A stretch of 29,011 nucleotides of DNA, taken from contig CAYMWF010000059.1 in NCBI GenBank assembly GCA_964394085.1, forward strand, positions 1-29,011, in the 5' to 3' direction. A model generated the notes under the pieces. It worked only from the letters and a program-made list of their open reading frames with translations. It was not told the DNA's origin and did no database searches. A program made the position numbers and the translations under genes. This stretch comes from CAYMWF01 sp964394085 [NCBI: uncultured Gemmatimonadota bacterium]. Its GTDB lineage: Bacteria; GCA-2686955; CAYMWF01. Positions 21,896 to 29,011 of the stretch are shown piece by piece. How positions within the stretch are numbered: position 1 is the first letter of the stretch; the number at the start of each line of letters is the position of its first letter.

Positions 21896-24037
21896 ATGCA
21901 TAGAGCGGCGACACAAGGAAGGAAATTTAGCCAAAGCGTTTTTAAAAGGGCGGGGGGCGGTTGGAATCCTGCCTGCACTTGGGCGCCGATTCACCCTTAC
22001 GTGTCTGTTCGCGTGATGATATTTTTTCGCTCTTCTGCACCTGTTTCTCTTCTCCTTCTGGCGATCCTCCTGCTGAATATCGCCGGCTGCTCCGATAAGG
22101 CGGAGGTGGCACCGGAGAATTCGGCTGGAGCAGGATCCGCCCTTCTCTACTGGTTCATACCCGATGGAATGCGAGCCGATCCCGACCTGTTCCGCGTGTT
22201 CGAGTGGGCGAAGGAAGGCAAGCTTCCGAATATCGGAAAGCTCATGGAAATGGGTGCGTGGGGATACTCGATTCCGGTTTTCCCGTCCCATACGCCGACC
22301 AATTTCGCCACCCTTTTTACGGGGAGTCACCCCTGCGTTCACGGAATTGCGGACGGACCGATGCACATCGAAGGCAAACCCCTCGCCAGGCCGTCGCTTG
22401 GAGGTTTCTCGTCAACCGCGAAGAGGGTTCCACCCATATGGGTCACCCTCGAAGAAGCCGAAAAAAGCGTGTTTCTGCTTTCCGTTCCCGGATCAACGCC
22501 CCCGGAGCTCGAAATAGGGACTACGGTGAGGGGCCGGTGGGGAGGATGGGGCGCTGATTTTCCCGCGCTCATATGGGAAACCTCTCCTGATTCCTCCGGA
22601 AAGGCCGAAGTCGGGAGAGGCAGCCGCCTTTTCTATGTAGGGCCGCACCTGACGAACTGGGTGGATCCTGCACCGGTCAATTATCTGCCCGGCCTGCCCG
22701 ACTCGCACTCCTCGCTTCGAAGGGTCTCTCTCCAGGGTTACGGAACCACGATCCTCGGGTATATAAAAGACTCTACGGACGACGACTGCAGAAACTACGA
22801 TCATATATCGTTCTATTCACAGGGCGGAAAATTCCTGGCGGAGCTTGGCGAGGGGGAGTGGAGCGGCTGGTTCCCCGTGACCCTGGCATGGGGATCTTCC
22901 GGACTGAAGGTGGATACCAGTTTCAGGATCAATGTGATCAGGGTCGAGCCGGACGGCTCCATTCGCGTACGTTTTTTCTATAACAACTTGAATCGTTATA
23001 TCGTGAAGCCGCCCGAAGCCGCCGATATGCTGCTCCCCCTGACGGGTCCCATGATGGATTTCGTGGATAATTTCCCTCCGCAGCTGTTCCGCTACGAAGA
23101 AGATGAGTCGACTTTCAGGGACGAGACCTTCATGACGCTGGACTGGCACCGGCAGGCGGTCTGTTCGGTCCTTGACGAGTTTTCCCCCGAAATTTTCATT
23201 CACGACACCTATACGCCGAACCAGGTGCTCACCGGCAGGTGGTACATGGGCAACATCGACCCCGCATCCAGCCGTTACGTCAGCGGCAGCGATAAAGAGA
23301 AAGAAAGCTGGAAAGTGGTTCTGGACATGTACAGGAAGCTCGACGACATCATAGGCGAGGCGATCTCCAGGATGGGCGATGATTCGTACGTAGTCCTCAG
23401 CTCGGATCACGGCGCGGTCCCCCTGAACAGGTTCGTCAGGCTGAACAATTTCTTCGCAAGATATGGTCTGCTGAACTTCACGGTCGATGAAACCACAGGC
23501 GAGCCGTCGATCGAGTGGGAAAAAACAAGGGCCGTCTACCTGAAGATGGACGCGGTCTATGTCCACCCCCGGGGCCTGGGCGGCGACTGGACCAGGGGTT
23601 CGGGACCGGAATACGAAGCTCTCAGAGACCAGGTGGTCGAGCTGCTCGAGACGGAACTGGTCGATGAAGACGGCGTATCTCCTCTAGCGGGAATCTGGCG
23701 GTGGGAGGAAGCGGAAGCAAGCCTGAACCTTCCGGAAGACCGCGTCGGAGACCTCATCCTCGCCAACAGGCCGGGATACGGCTGGTTCGAGGAGGTTTCA
23801 GGGGATATGAGGGTTTTCTTCACCCCGGCGAAATCAGGCTATAAACAGGCTATGCTCGCGGATGAGGTGCCGGGTCTCTGGACTCCGTTCATTATAGCGG
23901 GTCCGGGAGTCAAGGCCGGGTACAGAATCCCGGAGCCGGTATCCCATGTCGATCAGTATCCCACGATCATGAAGCTCCTGGGCGTGGAGTCGCCCGCCTT
24001 CGTCCAGGGAAGGGTGATAGAGGAGATCCTGGATTGA
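21896..24037 (+). CDS. Lipoprotein of the type I phosphodiesterase / alkaline phosphatase superfamily
   Basis: Residues count from the ATG at 21896, which has GGGAAGGA about 7 bp upstream. A lipoprotein signal with lipobox IAGC (Cys 65) starts near Met 41, so translation may really begin at 22013-22016; the sequence does not settle this. The metal site includes D90 (FIPDGMRADP), nucleophile T133 (PSHTPTNFATLFTG), a histidine in HDTYTPNQVL and the DHG of LSSDHGAVPLN. These are the marks of PF01663, which cleaves phosphodiesters or phosphate monoesters. A ~200-residue insertion (about 190-390) with beta-like sequence lies between the nucleophile and the second metal site. The C-terminal block IIAGPGVKAGYRIPEPVSHV resembles phosphoglycerate-mutase-like members. 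It should be anchored facing the periplasm. The next gene starts within its stop codon. Confidence 0.88.
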   Translation: MHRAATQGRKFSQSVFKRAGGGWNPACTWAPIHPYVSVRVMIFFRSSAPVSLLLLAILLLNIAGCSDKAEVAPENSAGAGSALLYWFIPDGMRADPDLFRVFEWAKEGKLPNIGKLMEMGAWGYSIPVFPSHTPTNFATLFTGSHPCVHGIADGPMHIEGKPLARPSLGGFSSTAKRVPPIWVTLEEAEKSVFLLSVPGSTPPELEIGTTVRGRWGGWGADFPALIWETSPDSSGKAEVGRGSRLFYVGPHLTNWVDPAPVNYLPGLPDSHSSLRRVSLQGYGTTILGYIKDSTDDDCRNYDHISFYSQGGKFLAELGEGEWSGWFPVTLAWGSSGLKVDTSFRINVIRVEPDGSIRVRFFYNNLNRYIVKPPEAADMLLPLTGPMMDFVDNFPPQLFRYEEDESTFRDETFMTLDWHRQAVCSVLDEFSPEIFIHDTYTPNQVLTGRWYMGNIDPASSRYVSGSDKEKESWKVVLDMYRKLDDIIGEAISRMGDDSYVVLSSDHGAVPLNRFVRLNNFFARYGLLNFTVDETTGEPSIEWEKTRAVYLKMDAVYVHPRGLGGDWTRGSGPEYEALRDQVVELLETELVDEDGVSPLAGIWRWEEAEASLNLPEDRVGDLILANRPGYGWFEEVSGDMRVFFTPAKSGYKQAMLADEVPGLWTPFIIAGPGVKAGYRIPEPVSHVDQYPTIMKLLGVESPAFVQGRVIEEILD

Positions 24038-24906
24038 ATTTTCCGAAAACCGCTACGATTTCGGGAATTGACGAGTGCACCTCGTTAACGGCGGCATCGG
24101 CGAAACGGCTGAACCGGACCGGCAATCTCAGGAGAAAGCTCTGTCCCGCGTTCATTCTGGGGTTTCTGATTTTTGCGTTTACGGGGCCTGTTTCGCCGGC
24201 CGGTGAAGCATCGCCCGCGGAACCGATCGCCCACTCCCCGTCCGCGGAATCGGCCGGCGCCCCGCCATCCGCGGAACCGACCGACGATCCCACGGCAATG
24301 GAACCGGCCGACGCCCCGCCGTCCGCGGAACCGGCCGGCACCGTCACGACCGAGGAAGGGACCGCCCTGCGACCGGTTGACGATCTTCAAACACTGCTCA
24401 GCCGGTCCGGAATCGATTTCGTGCCGGGTCGCGGACTTCAAGTTGATAAGGAGATCTCTCGTGGTGACAGGTTCACGACCATTATCGCCGGTGATAAAAA
24501 TACGAAGCGGGCGCGGTTTGAAATAACGAGGGAATGTTCACCGGAGAGCGCTGAAAAGATTATATTCGATCAGGAGAAGATGATCGAGGGGATGCACGGG
24601 GCGTTCCGGACGGGTTACCCGGGGATGATTACGAAACAGATCGATTCGCCCGACGAGCTCAAACCCGTGAAGGTTGAAGCGGTTTCCTCGGCCGGCCCCG
24701 TGGAGGTGATGATTCTCAGGGCCTCGGAAAGATTCACTTACGGGCTCGGCGATCCTTCCCAGGTGTTCTACACTGCGGTTCTGGCTTTTTTCTACTCGAC
24801 GGAGTTGCGGATGCTTGTCCAGGTGGAACTGTTCTATCCGGTGGACGGTTTCGAACAAGCACCGGCCCTTGAGGAGATCACCTCGCTGCGATTCAAAGCT
24901 CCCTGA
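24034..24906 (+). CDS. Secreted or membrane-anchored hypothetical protein, coupled to the phosphodiesterase
   Basis: The start is a TTG at 24034 overlapping the upstream TGA as TTGA, with AGGAG about 8 bp before it, so translation is probably coupled. A hydrophobic segment (CPAFILGFLIFAFTG, about 37-51) follows a basic N-terminus and serves as signal peptide or anchor. Next is a Pro/Ala/Ser/Glu-rich linker of repeated SAEP..APP units (about 58-105). A folded domain of about 180 residues (VDDLQTLLSRSGIDFVPGRG to the end) begins with charged alpha/beta sequence and contains a GLGDPSQVFYTAVLAFFYS stretch. I do not recognise the domain; it has no catalytic signature. The linker suggests it reaches across the periplasm. 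It may assist the phosphodiesterase. Confidence 0.72.
   Translation: MNFPKTATISGIDECTSLTAASAKRLNRTGNLRRKLCPAFILGFLIFAFTGPVSPAGEASPAEPIAHSPSAESAGAPPSAEPTDDPTAMEPADAPPSAEPAGTVTTEEGTALRPVDDLQTLLSRSGIDFVPGRGLQVDKEISRGDRFTTIIAGDKNTKRARFEITRECSPESAEKIIFDQEKMIEGMHGAFRTGYPGMITKQIDSPDELKPVKVEAVSSAGPVEVMILRASERFTYGLGDPSQVFYTAVLAFFYSTELRMLVQVELFYPVDGFEQAPALEEITSLRFKAP
24211..24341. repeat. Degenerate in-frame tandem repeat, about 27-30 bp unit
   Basis: Four to five imperfect units containing TCCGCGGAA and CGGCCG words encode a Pro/Ala/Ser/Glu-rich linker in the coupled secreted protein. Units differ by substitutions and small in-frame length changes. Confidence 0.7.
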
Positions 24907-25082
24907 GCATTGCCGGAACCTCTCCGGCGTCCATGATCTGTAGTTACCCCCTCTCCTGATCTGAAGTTCCGGTCTCAAGAGCCGAGGCTACCGTTCCGTA
25001 GACAATCCGGAAAACGGGATTCCGCAGCGCCCGCGGCCGGGGAGAGCCTCCGGTTCGGAGCCGGTCCGGACGATCAAACCGC

Positions 25083-26444
25083 TCAGTAGCCCATGAAGGC
25101 GTAGAGCTTCTGTTCGAGCTCATAGGCGATTTTGCGTTCCTTCGCCACCAGGTTCACCTTCTCGCCGGGGTCTTCATTAAGGTTGTACAGCTCGATTTCG
25201 TGGGTATCCCTGCTAAGTATCATCTTCCATCCGCCGGGGGTGACGACGGAGCGCTTGAATGTGGACAGCAGGTAGTCGGTTTCCGAATATGCCTCGAGAG
25301 CAAGGTCTTCACCGTTCATAAGCGGTTTCAGGCTGACGCCCGCTATCCGGTCTGCGACTTCTCCGACATTTTCGCCCAGCAGATCGAGGGCGGTGGGCAA
25401 AATGTCTATCGTTCTGACCAGCTGGTCGATAACCGCCCCCTTTTCACCGGGAACGTGTATCATCATCGGCACGCGGATCAGCTCCTGGTACAGGGTGAAC
25501 CCGTGATCGAACCTGCCGTGCTCGTGGAGCTCCGTGCCGTGATCCGAGGCGATTATTATCACGGCCCTGTCGATCACGCCGGTCTTCTCAAGCCCGTCCA
25601 GGAAGCGTCCGAGCCGCCTGTCCGCGGCTTTGACTTTTTCGTCGTACCACGCTCGCCAGGTCTCCACGTCCGGGCGCGACATCGGGATGCTGTCAGTGTC
25701 GAACCCCAGCGCCCTCAGCTCCAGGAACTCTTCGATCGTACCCTTGTATCCGCCCTTGTATGAAGGTTTGAGAAAAGGGTTTTCAAACTCCTCAGGGAGC
25801 TTCGATTTTCCGTGAGCGTCGTAACCGTGCAGGAACAGAAAGAACTCTTCGTCCCCGCAGGCCTCGATCCATTCGAGAGCCTCGGGAGCCGTGATGTCGA
25901 AGGTGCCGAAGAGATCCGATTCAAAGTATGTGTCGAATCCGCGCGAAAATCCGAATTCGCCGCCCACCCCGGCCGACCCCGTGAACGCCGCCGTCCTGTA
26001 TCCTTCGCCCCGCAGGATTTCGGCAAGGGTAACGGCCTTCGGATTCTGCACGCTCAGGTTGGAAAGTTCGTCCATCCTGTCGCTTTCAAGCCTATACTTG
26101 TTGGTTATTCCGTGAACTGAAGGATAGAGGGAGGTAAACCATGACATGAAGGCCGGCAGGGTCCAGCTCGACGGCGAATACGCATTGGTGAAAACGAACG
26201 ATTTCCGGGCGAGCCGGTCCAGGTTCGGCGTGGTTTCAGCCCGGTATCCCGATCCGAACCCCGTATGGGATGCCTGCAGGGCATCGGTCCCGATGATGAT
26301 CAGGCTTCGGCTCCTTTCGGATTTTCCGCACCCGCAGAATCCGAAGAGAACCATCGTCACGACGAAGACAGTTTCCACGATCCTAACCACGACGCCGACA
26401 GAACATCTTTTTCGGTTATTTCTAATTGATGCATAACCTTTCAT
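25083..26444 (-). CDS. Sulfatase-fold lipoprotein (non-formylglycine type)
   Basis: The protein has 453 residues, with an N-terminal basic stretch, a hydrophobic segment (VETVFVVTMVLFGFCGC) and a Cys near 39 suited to lipidation. The sulfatase/alkaline phosphatase fold shows D54 (IIIGTDALQASHTG), TTPNLDRLARKSFVFTNAYS, the nucleophile block PSSWTLPAFMSWFTSLYPSV and D301-H302 (ASDHGTELHEHGRFDHGF). The C-terminal part has DILPTALDLLG and the ELYNLNEDPGEKVNL block. The nucleophile position lacks the C/S-x-P-x-R needed for formylglycine, and T95 or S93 likely takes its place. It may therefore cleave phosphate, phosphoglycerol or a related ester rather than sulfate. It is convergent with the secreted hypothetical protein. 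The ATG at 26444 has no clear ribosome site. Confidence 0.88.
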   Translation of the reverse strand: MKGYASIRNNRKRCSVGVVVRIVETVFVVTMVLFGFCGCGKSERSRSLIIIGTDALQASHTGFGSGYRAETTPNLDRLARKSFVFTNAYSPSSWTLPAFMSWFTSLYPSVHGITNKYRLESDRMDELSNLSVQNPKAVTLAEILRGEGYRTAAFTGSAGVGGEFGFSRGFDTYFESDLFGTFDITAPEALEWIEACGDEEFFLFLHGYDAHGKSKLPEEFENPFLKPSYKGGYKGTIEEFLELRALGFDTDSIPMSRPDVETWRAWYDEKVKAADRRLGRFLDGLEKTGVIDRAVIIIASDHGTELHEHGRFDHGFTLYQELIRVPMMIHVPGEKGAVIDQLVRTIDILPTALDLLGENVGEVADRIAGVSLKPLMNGEDLALEAYSETDYLLSTFKRSVVTPGGWKMILSRDTHEIELYNLNEDPGEKVNLVAKERKIAYELEQKLYAFMGY

Positions 26445-26526
26445 GGTATGACAGTCAGGTTGCAGCAGGTATCGATTCCAGATACAAGACGATCTTTCAA
26501 TTATTGCATCTCAACTCGGCCTGATT

Positions 26527-27129
26527 TTAACTCTTGAGGATATCCTGCATGAGTAGGTAGACACTGGTACCTGTTTTTTCAAGTCTGTATTCAGAAGGAT
26601 TGCCCAAAGTTTTGGCACGACGGATTGCCAGTGAAATTTTATCCTCCGGATTAGCTTCATAAAATGATTTGATTCTCTCCGTTCTGAGGATATCCTTTAA
26701 TGCAGCCTTACATTCTCTTGAATTAGTAAATGGTCGCACATCTTTCAAGTGCAGGTAAAGCCATAATTCGAAACATGGGATACTCAGTGCAACATTGATA
26801 TTTCTGTTTCTTGAATTAACGATGACTTCTCTGAGTTCTTCTTCCGACCAACTGTCCCGGTCTATTACCAGCCATGCACTATCTGCCTTATCTCTCCCTT
26901 CTTTCTTTAGGTCATTCATTAACCTCCGAAGCACTTTTTTCGGTGAACTTTCTCCACTTTTACAAGGTAGTATTTTTATGCTGAAGTCCGAATTTCTGGT
27001 CTCCTTAAAACGCCTGACCCACTTAAAATAATCCGGTTCCGTCTTTTTTCCTTCAGTTGCAATTACAATCAGCCGTTTCTGTTGTCTGTGGGTGGGTCTT
27101 CTTATGAAGCGTTTTTCCCTGAGTCCCAA
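26527..27129 (-). CDS. rloB: RloB-family protein, effector candidate of an RloAB/AbiL-like defence pair
   Basis: The family marks are LIVIATEGKKTEPDYFKWV (acidic residue then TEP.YF), AWLVIDRDSWSEEEL (DxD) and SIPCFELWLYLHL (usually NPxFExWL). This is a TOPRIM-like acidic arrangement expected to give a metal-dependent nuclease. The paired genes are known as AbiLi/AbiLii and RloA/RloB in phage defence. I choose the TTG at 27129 because it follows the RloA stop by 1 bp, has GGGAG at 27139-27143, and yields a typical basic N-terminus (GLREKRFIRRPTHRQQKR). A frame is also open to an ATG at 27156 and a TTG at 27177, both overlapping RloA. The gene is AT-richer than the region to its left, a sign of transfer. 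Confidence 0.84.
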   Translation of the reverse strand: MGLREKRFIRRPTHRQQKRLIVIATEGKKTEPDYFKWVRRFKETRNSDFSIKILPCKSGESSPKKVLRRLMNDLKKEGRDKADSAWLVIDRDSWSEEELREVIVNSRNRNINVALSIPCFELWLYLHLKDVRPFTNSRECKAALKDILRTERIKSFYEANPEDKISLAIRRAKTLGNPSEYRLEKTGTSVYLLMQDILKS

Positions 27130-27130
27130 A

Positions 27131-28477
27131 CTACTGTTCTCCCGTATCCCGCCCATATTGAACAAGATTTTCTGCAATATAAGGCACGCCGCCGAAACGA
27201 CCCTGGTGATACCTCTTTGCGATATCGAGATCGTATCTTACATCTTTATAGTCGCTGAGAGAATAGAGTTCAGAGGAACCGAATTCGCTCTTTTCAAGGA
27301 TCCAGATTTCATCCTGTCTCAGAAGTTCCTGGTCCAGGAGCGTCGTGTCATGGGTGGTGAACAACAGCTGGTAGCCACGGTTTTCTCCACGTGAAGAAAG
27401 GAAATCCTCGATCAGTTTCCTGGTGAGGTGAGAGTGCATGCTCCTGTCCAGCTCATCTATCACGAATGTTACCGGTGCCTGCTTAAGTATCAGTCGGCAG
27501 AATGCAGGCAGCATATCGATCAGACGCCTGGTTCCGTCCGATTCCTCGGATATCCTGAAATCTACATGGTGAGTCGGTTCTTCCGTATCATGTCGCGCCT
27601 GCAGTTCTGCAAACCGGATATCACCATCTTCAATCCTGATTGTATAGCTCCTGTCGTCGATCTCATTTCTGAGATTAAGAACCGTGCCCGGAGGTTTTCC
27701 CTCAATTATATCCAGCAAACCATCCGGAATATTGGCCTCATCCGGCGGGAGAGGTTTCTCAACCAGCCCAGCAATGCCCGTGTCGAGATTGGTCAACATT
27801 GAGTTAATAAACGAACGGGAACTCACATCGGAAAGCACTAAAGGAAGGTTTACGGCTTTTGAAGATGGGTCGAGAATTACCAGGGTATCTCTGAACCATT
27901 CGTATATTTTGTTAAAATGCGGAACATTTCTTTCGATCGATTCGGTGAGGAAGAGCTGGTTCGGTCTTGTTCCTTTTGCTACGAACTTCAGGAAATTATA
28001 CTCTTCCGCCTGCAGATTGCGCTTGTATTGTATCAGCTCAATTTCATTCCGGCTATTTCTTGAAAAGAGAGTTATTTCCGTTTTTTCTTTTACAATGGAT
28101 AGAGATTCCGCGAAGACCTTTTCGGTGTCGACACTGAAGCGGTAATTGTAGATTTCAGACTCGATGTAGAGATCAAATGAAAAGGAAGTCGGCTTTTTCG
28201 GATTGGTTCTGTTCAGACGGAATGGAGCAACAGGGATGCTCATATCGCGCTTGATGCCGTTTGTAACCAGTAGCTTCGCCAATGCAATGGCTTTAACCAG
28301 GTTCGATTTTCCGGATGCGTTCGCCCCGAAAAAGGACGCGACCGGCAGGATTCTGAGGCCATATTTAATTTTCTTGACATGGTCGGCGTGCCGTTTTTTC
28401 CTGGGAGCGGCTATTGCCGTAAAATCCACCCTGTCCCTGAAGGATCTGAAGTTTTCAATAGAAAAATTGACAAGCAT
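27131..28477 (-). CDS. rloA: RloA-type AAA ATPase (ATP-binding sensor of the RloAB/AbiL-like pair)
   Basis: The 448-residue protein begins with MLVNFSIENFRSFRD, typical of OLD/RecF-like AAA_15 ATPases. Walker A is FFGANASGKSNL (51-60). The ABC-type signature-like region is RISEESDGTRRLIDMLP (308-324), Walker B is FVIDELDRSMH (338-348) and the switch histidine H376 is in LLFTTHDTTLLD. These show an intact SMC/ABC-like ATPase that dimerises on ATP. In this class of defence system it senses infection and controls its partner nuclease. The ATG at 28477 has AAGGAG 7 bp upstream and a promoter at 28518-28546. It has lower GC than neighbouring genes and sits with RloB in a two-gene cassette. OLD-family and PARIS-type ATPases are relatives, but the RloB partner favours AbiL/RloAB. 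Confidence 0.86.
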   Translation of the reverse strand: MLVNFSIENFRSFRDRVDFTAIAAPRKKRHADHVKKIKYGLRILPVASFFGANASGKSNLVKAIALAKLLVTNGIKRDMSIPVAPFRLNRTNPKKPTSFSFDLYIESEIYNYRFSVDTEKVFAESLSIVKEKTEITLFSRNSRNEIELIQYKRNLQAEEYNFLKFVAKGTRPNQLFLTESIERNVPHFNKIYEWFRDTLVILDPSSKAVNLPLVLSDVSSRSFINSMLTNLDTGIAGLVEKPLPPDEANIPDGLLDIIEGKPPGTVLNLRNEIDDRSYTIRIEDGDIRFAELQARHDTEEPTHHVDFRISEESDGTRRLIDMLPAFCRLILKQAPVTFVIDELDRSMHSHLTRKLIEDFLSSRGENRGYQLLFTTHDTTLLDQELLRQDEIWILEKSEFGSSELYSLSDYKDVRYDLDIAKRYHQGRFGGVPYIAENLVQYGRDTGEQ

Positions 28478-28517
28478 TCAAGTCTCCTTAAAAGAGAAAA
28501 AATCTCATTAATAGGGT

Positions 28518-28546
28518 AATCTAGCATAATTCTACGTAAAATACAA
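28518..28546 (-). promoter_or_regulatory. Promoter of the RloA-RloB cassette
   Basis: On the minus strand TTGTAT (28541-28546) is followed after 17 bp by TAGATT (28518-28523). A TG just before the -10 (TGCTAGATT) gives it an extended form. The leader to the ATG at 28477 would be about 34 nt and contains the ribosome site. Confidence 0.5.
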
Positions 28547-28836
28547 TATAAAAGGAAGATTTTTCTCGTTAATACCATAGATACAAAATAATTCTTCGCG
28601 CGAAGAAAGTCGGCAGGATTAGCAAACCGAGTGAACCGGGTCGGAGAAGTGGAATCGTATCCTCAATCGTGGAGTTCGAAGGGTCGGAACTGCCGGAATC
28701 GCTGATTTCCGGGTTCGAGCATACTGCCGGCGCCCGTTTCCGCGGTGAGCAATCGCTGGTTCCGCCGCCGGGCGGTGTCATGTAAATTCGTATGTTCCGG
28801 GTTTTGATTCATCGGTTGGCCGGCGAACCCTTTCGA
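28547..28836. other. Intergenic stretch with a possible gene remnant
   Basis: About 290 bp between the RloA promoter and the right-hand gene. On the plus strand a startless frame from about 28573 to 28785 reads protein-like at its end (IVSSIVEFEGSELPESLISG, then a VPPPGGVM stop). It could be the 3' remnant of a gene broken when the defence cassette arrived, but the evidence is thin. GC rises again toward its right end. Confidence 0.25.
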
Positions 28837-29011
28837 TTACTTGAATCCGGGCTTGATTCCCAGTATCCCGATACTCAGAATCAGCGACTCCACCCCGGGG
28901 TTCAGGTGGGATTCCTCCGGGAGCTTGACAGTGTCTCCACCCACCTTCAGTGATTCGAAATTACCAATCATGTTGGTCTGGTACAGCTCAATCGAGAGCG
29001 GGATGGAGTAA
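28837..29011 (-). CDS. 3' end of a gene running in from the right edge, function unknown
   Basis: A minus-strand frame is open from the right edge to a TAA at 28837-28839, giving 57 residues. The sequence contains SIPLSIELYQTNMIGNFESL, a VGGDTVKLPEES stretch and an ending LILSIGILGIKPGFK. It looks like a genuine protein C-terminus with alternating hydrophobic residues, perhaps beta-rich. No family can be assigned from so short a piece. GC is back to the level of the left part, so it lies outside the AT-richer defence cassette. Confidence 0.5.
   Translation of the reverse strand, partial: YSIPLSIELYQTNMIGNFESLKVGGDTVKLPEESHLNPGVESLILSIGILGIKPGFK

Overview
The window is about 29 kb of a bacterial chromosome. 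It is GC-rich except for one visibly AT-richer stretch near the right end (about 26.5-28.6 kb). Signal peptides, lipoprotein signals and secreted proteins with tandem beta-rich modules suggest an uncultured Gram-negative, envelope-rich lineage of the FCB / candidate-phylum type. That placement is only an impression from protein style. I see no rRNA, tRNA or CRISPR array.

Left part (1-12.2 kb): mostly secreted or housekeeping genes. These are a zinc carboxypeptidase (M14) running off the left edge, a secreted helical-barrel protein, and two secreted proteins sharing a ~150-residue module that I do not recognise. The two module proteins converge on a bidirectional terminator. Then come a YacP-type NYN ribonuclease, a DUF3524/GTDC1-type glycosyltransferase (tRNA-queuosine mannosyltransferase family), a BtpA-family barrel, a secreted CocE/NonD hydrolase, and a Memo-family protein that overlaps the hydrolase tail to tail.

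Centre (12.5-20.8 kb): the most unusual region. Six tightly packed minus-strand genes lie downstream of a good sigma70-type promoter at about 21.05 kb. In transcription order they are a B12-binding-type radical SAM enzyme, a rubrerythrin-like protein that has lost diiron ligands, an in-frame fusion of the GyrB ATPase/transducer (the 43-kDa part, without TOPRIM) to a complete SAM methyltransferase, two sulfotransferases, and an amidinotransferase/DDAH-like enzyme. A plus-strand methyltransferase of the same subfamily as the fused one converges on the cluster. The last 52 bp of the amidinotransferase gene, including its catalytic cysteine codon, is duplicated in frame just past the stop and runs into the end of that methyltransferase gene. 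The set looks like a small specialised-metabolite pathway: a guanidino-group enzyme, radical chemistry, methylation and sulfation. The GyrB ATPase portion could be a self-protection decoy, a chimera or an ATP-driven regulator. I know of no described system with this composition.

Right part (20.8-29 kb): a ~1.07-kb stretch without genes carries two inverted ~141-bp imperfect copies of one sequence. It is followed by a lipoprotein phosphodiesterase/phosphatase coupled to a small secreted protein, facing a sulfatase-fold lipoprotein. Next is a two-gene RloA-RloB (AbiL-like) defence cassette in AT-richer DNA, and finally the 3' end of one more minus-strand gene at the right edge.
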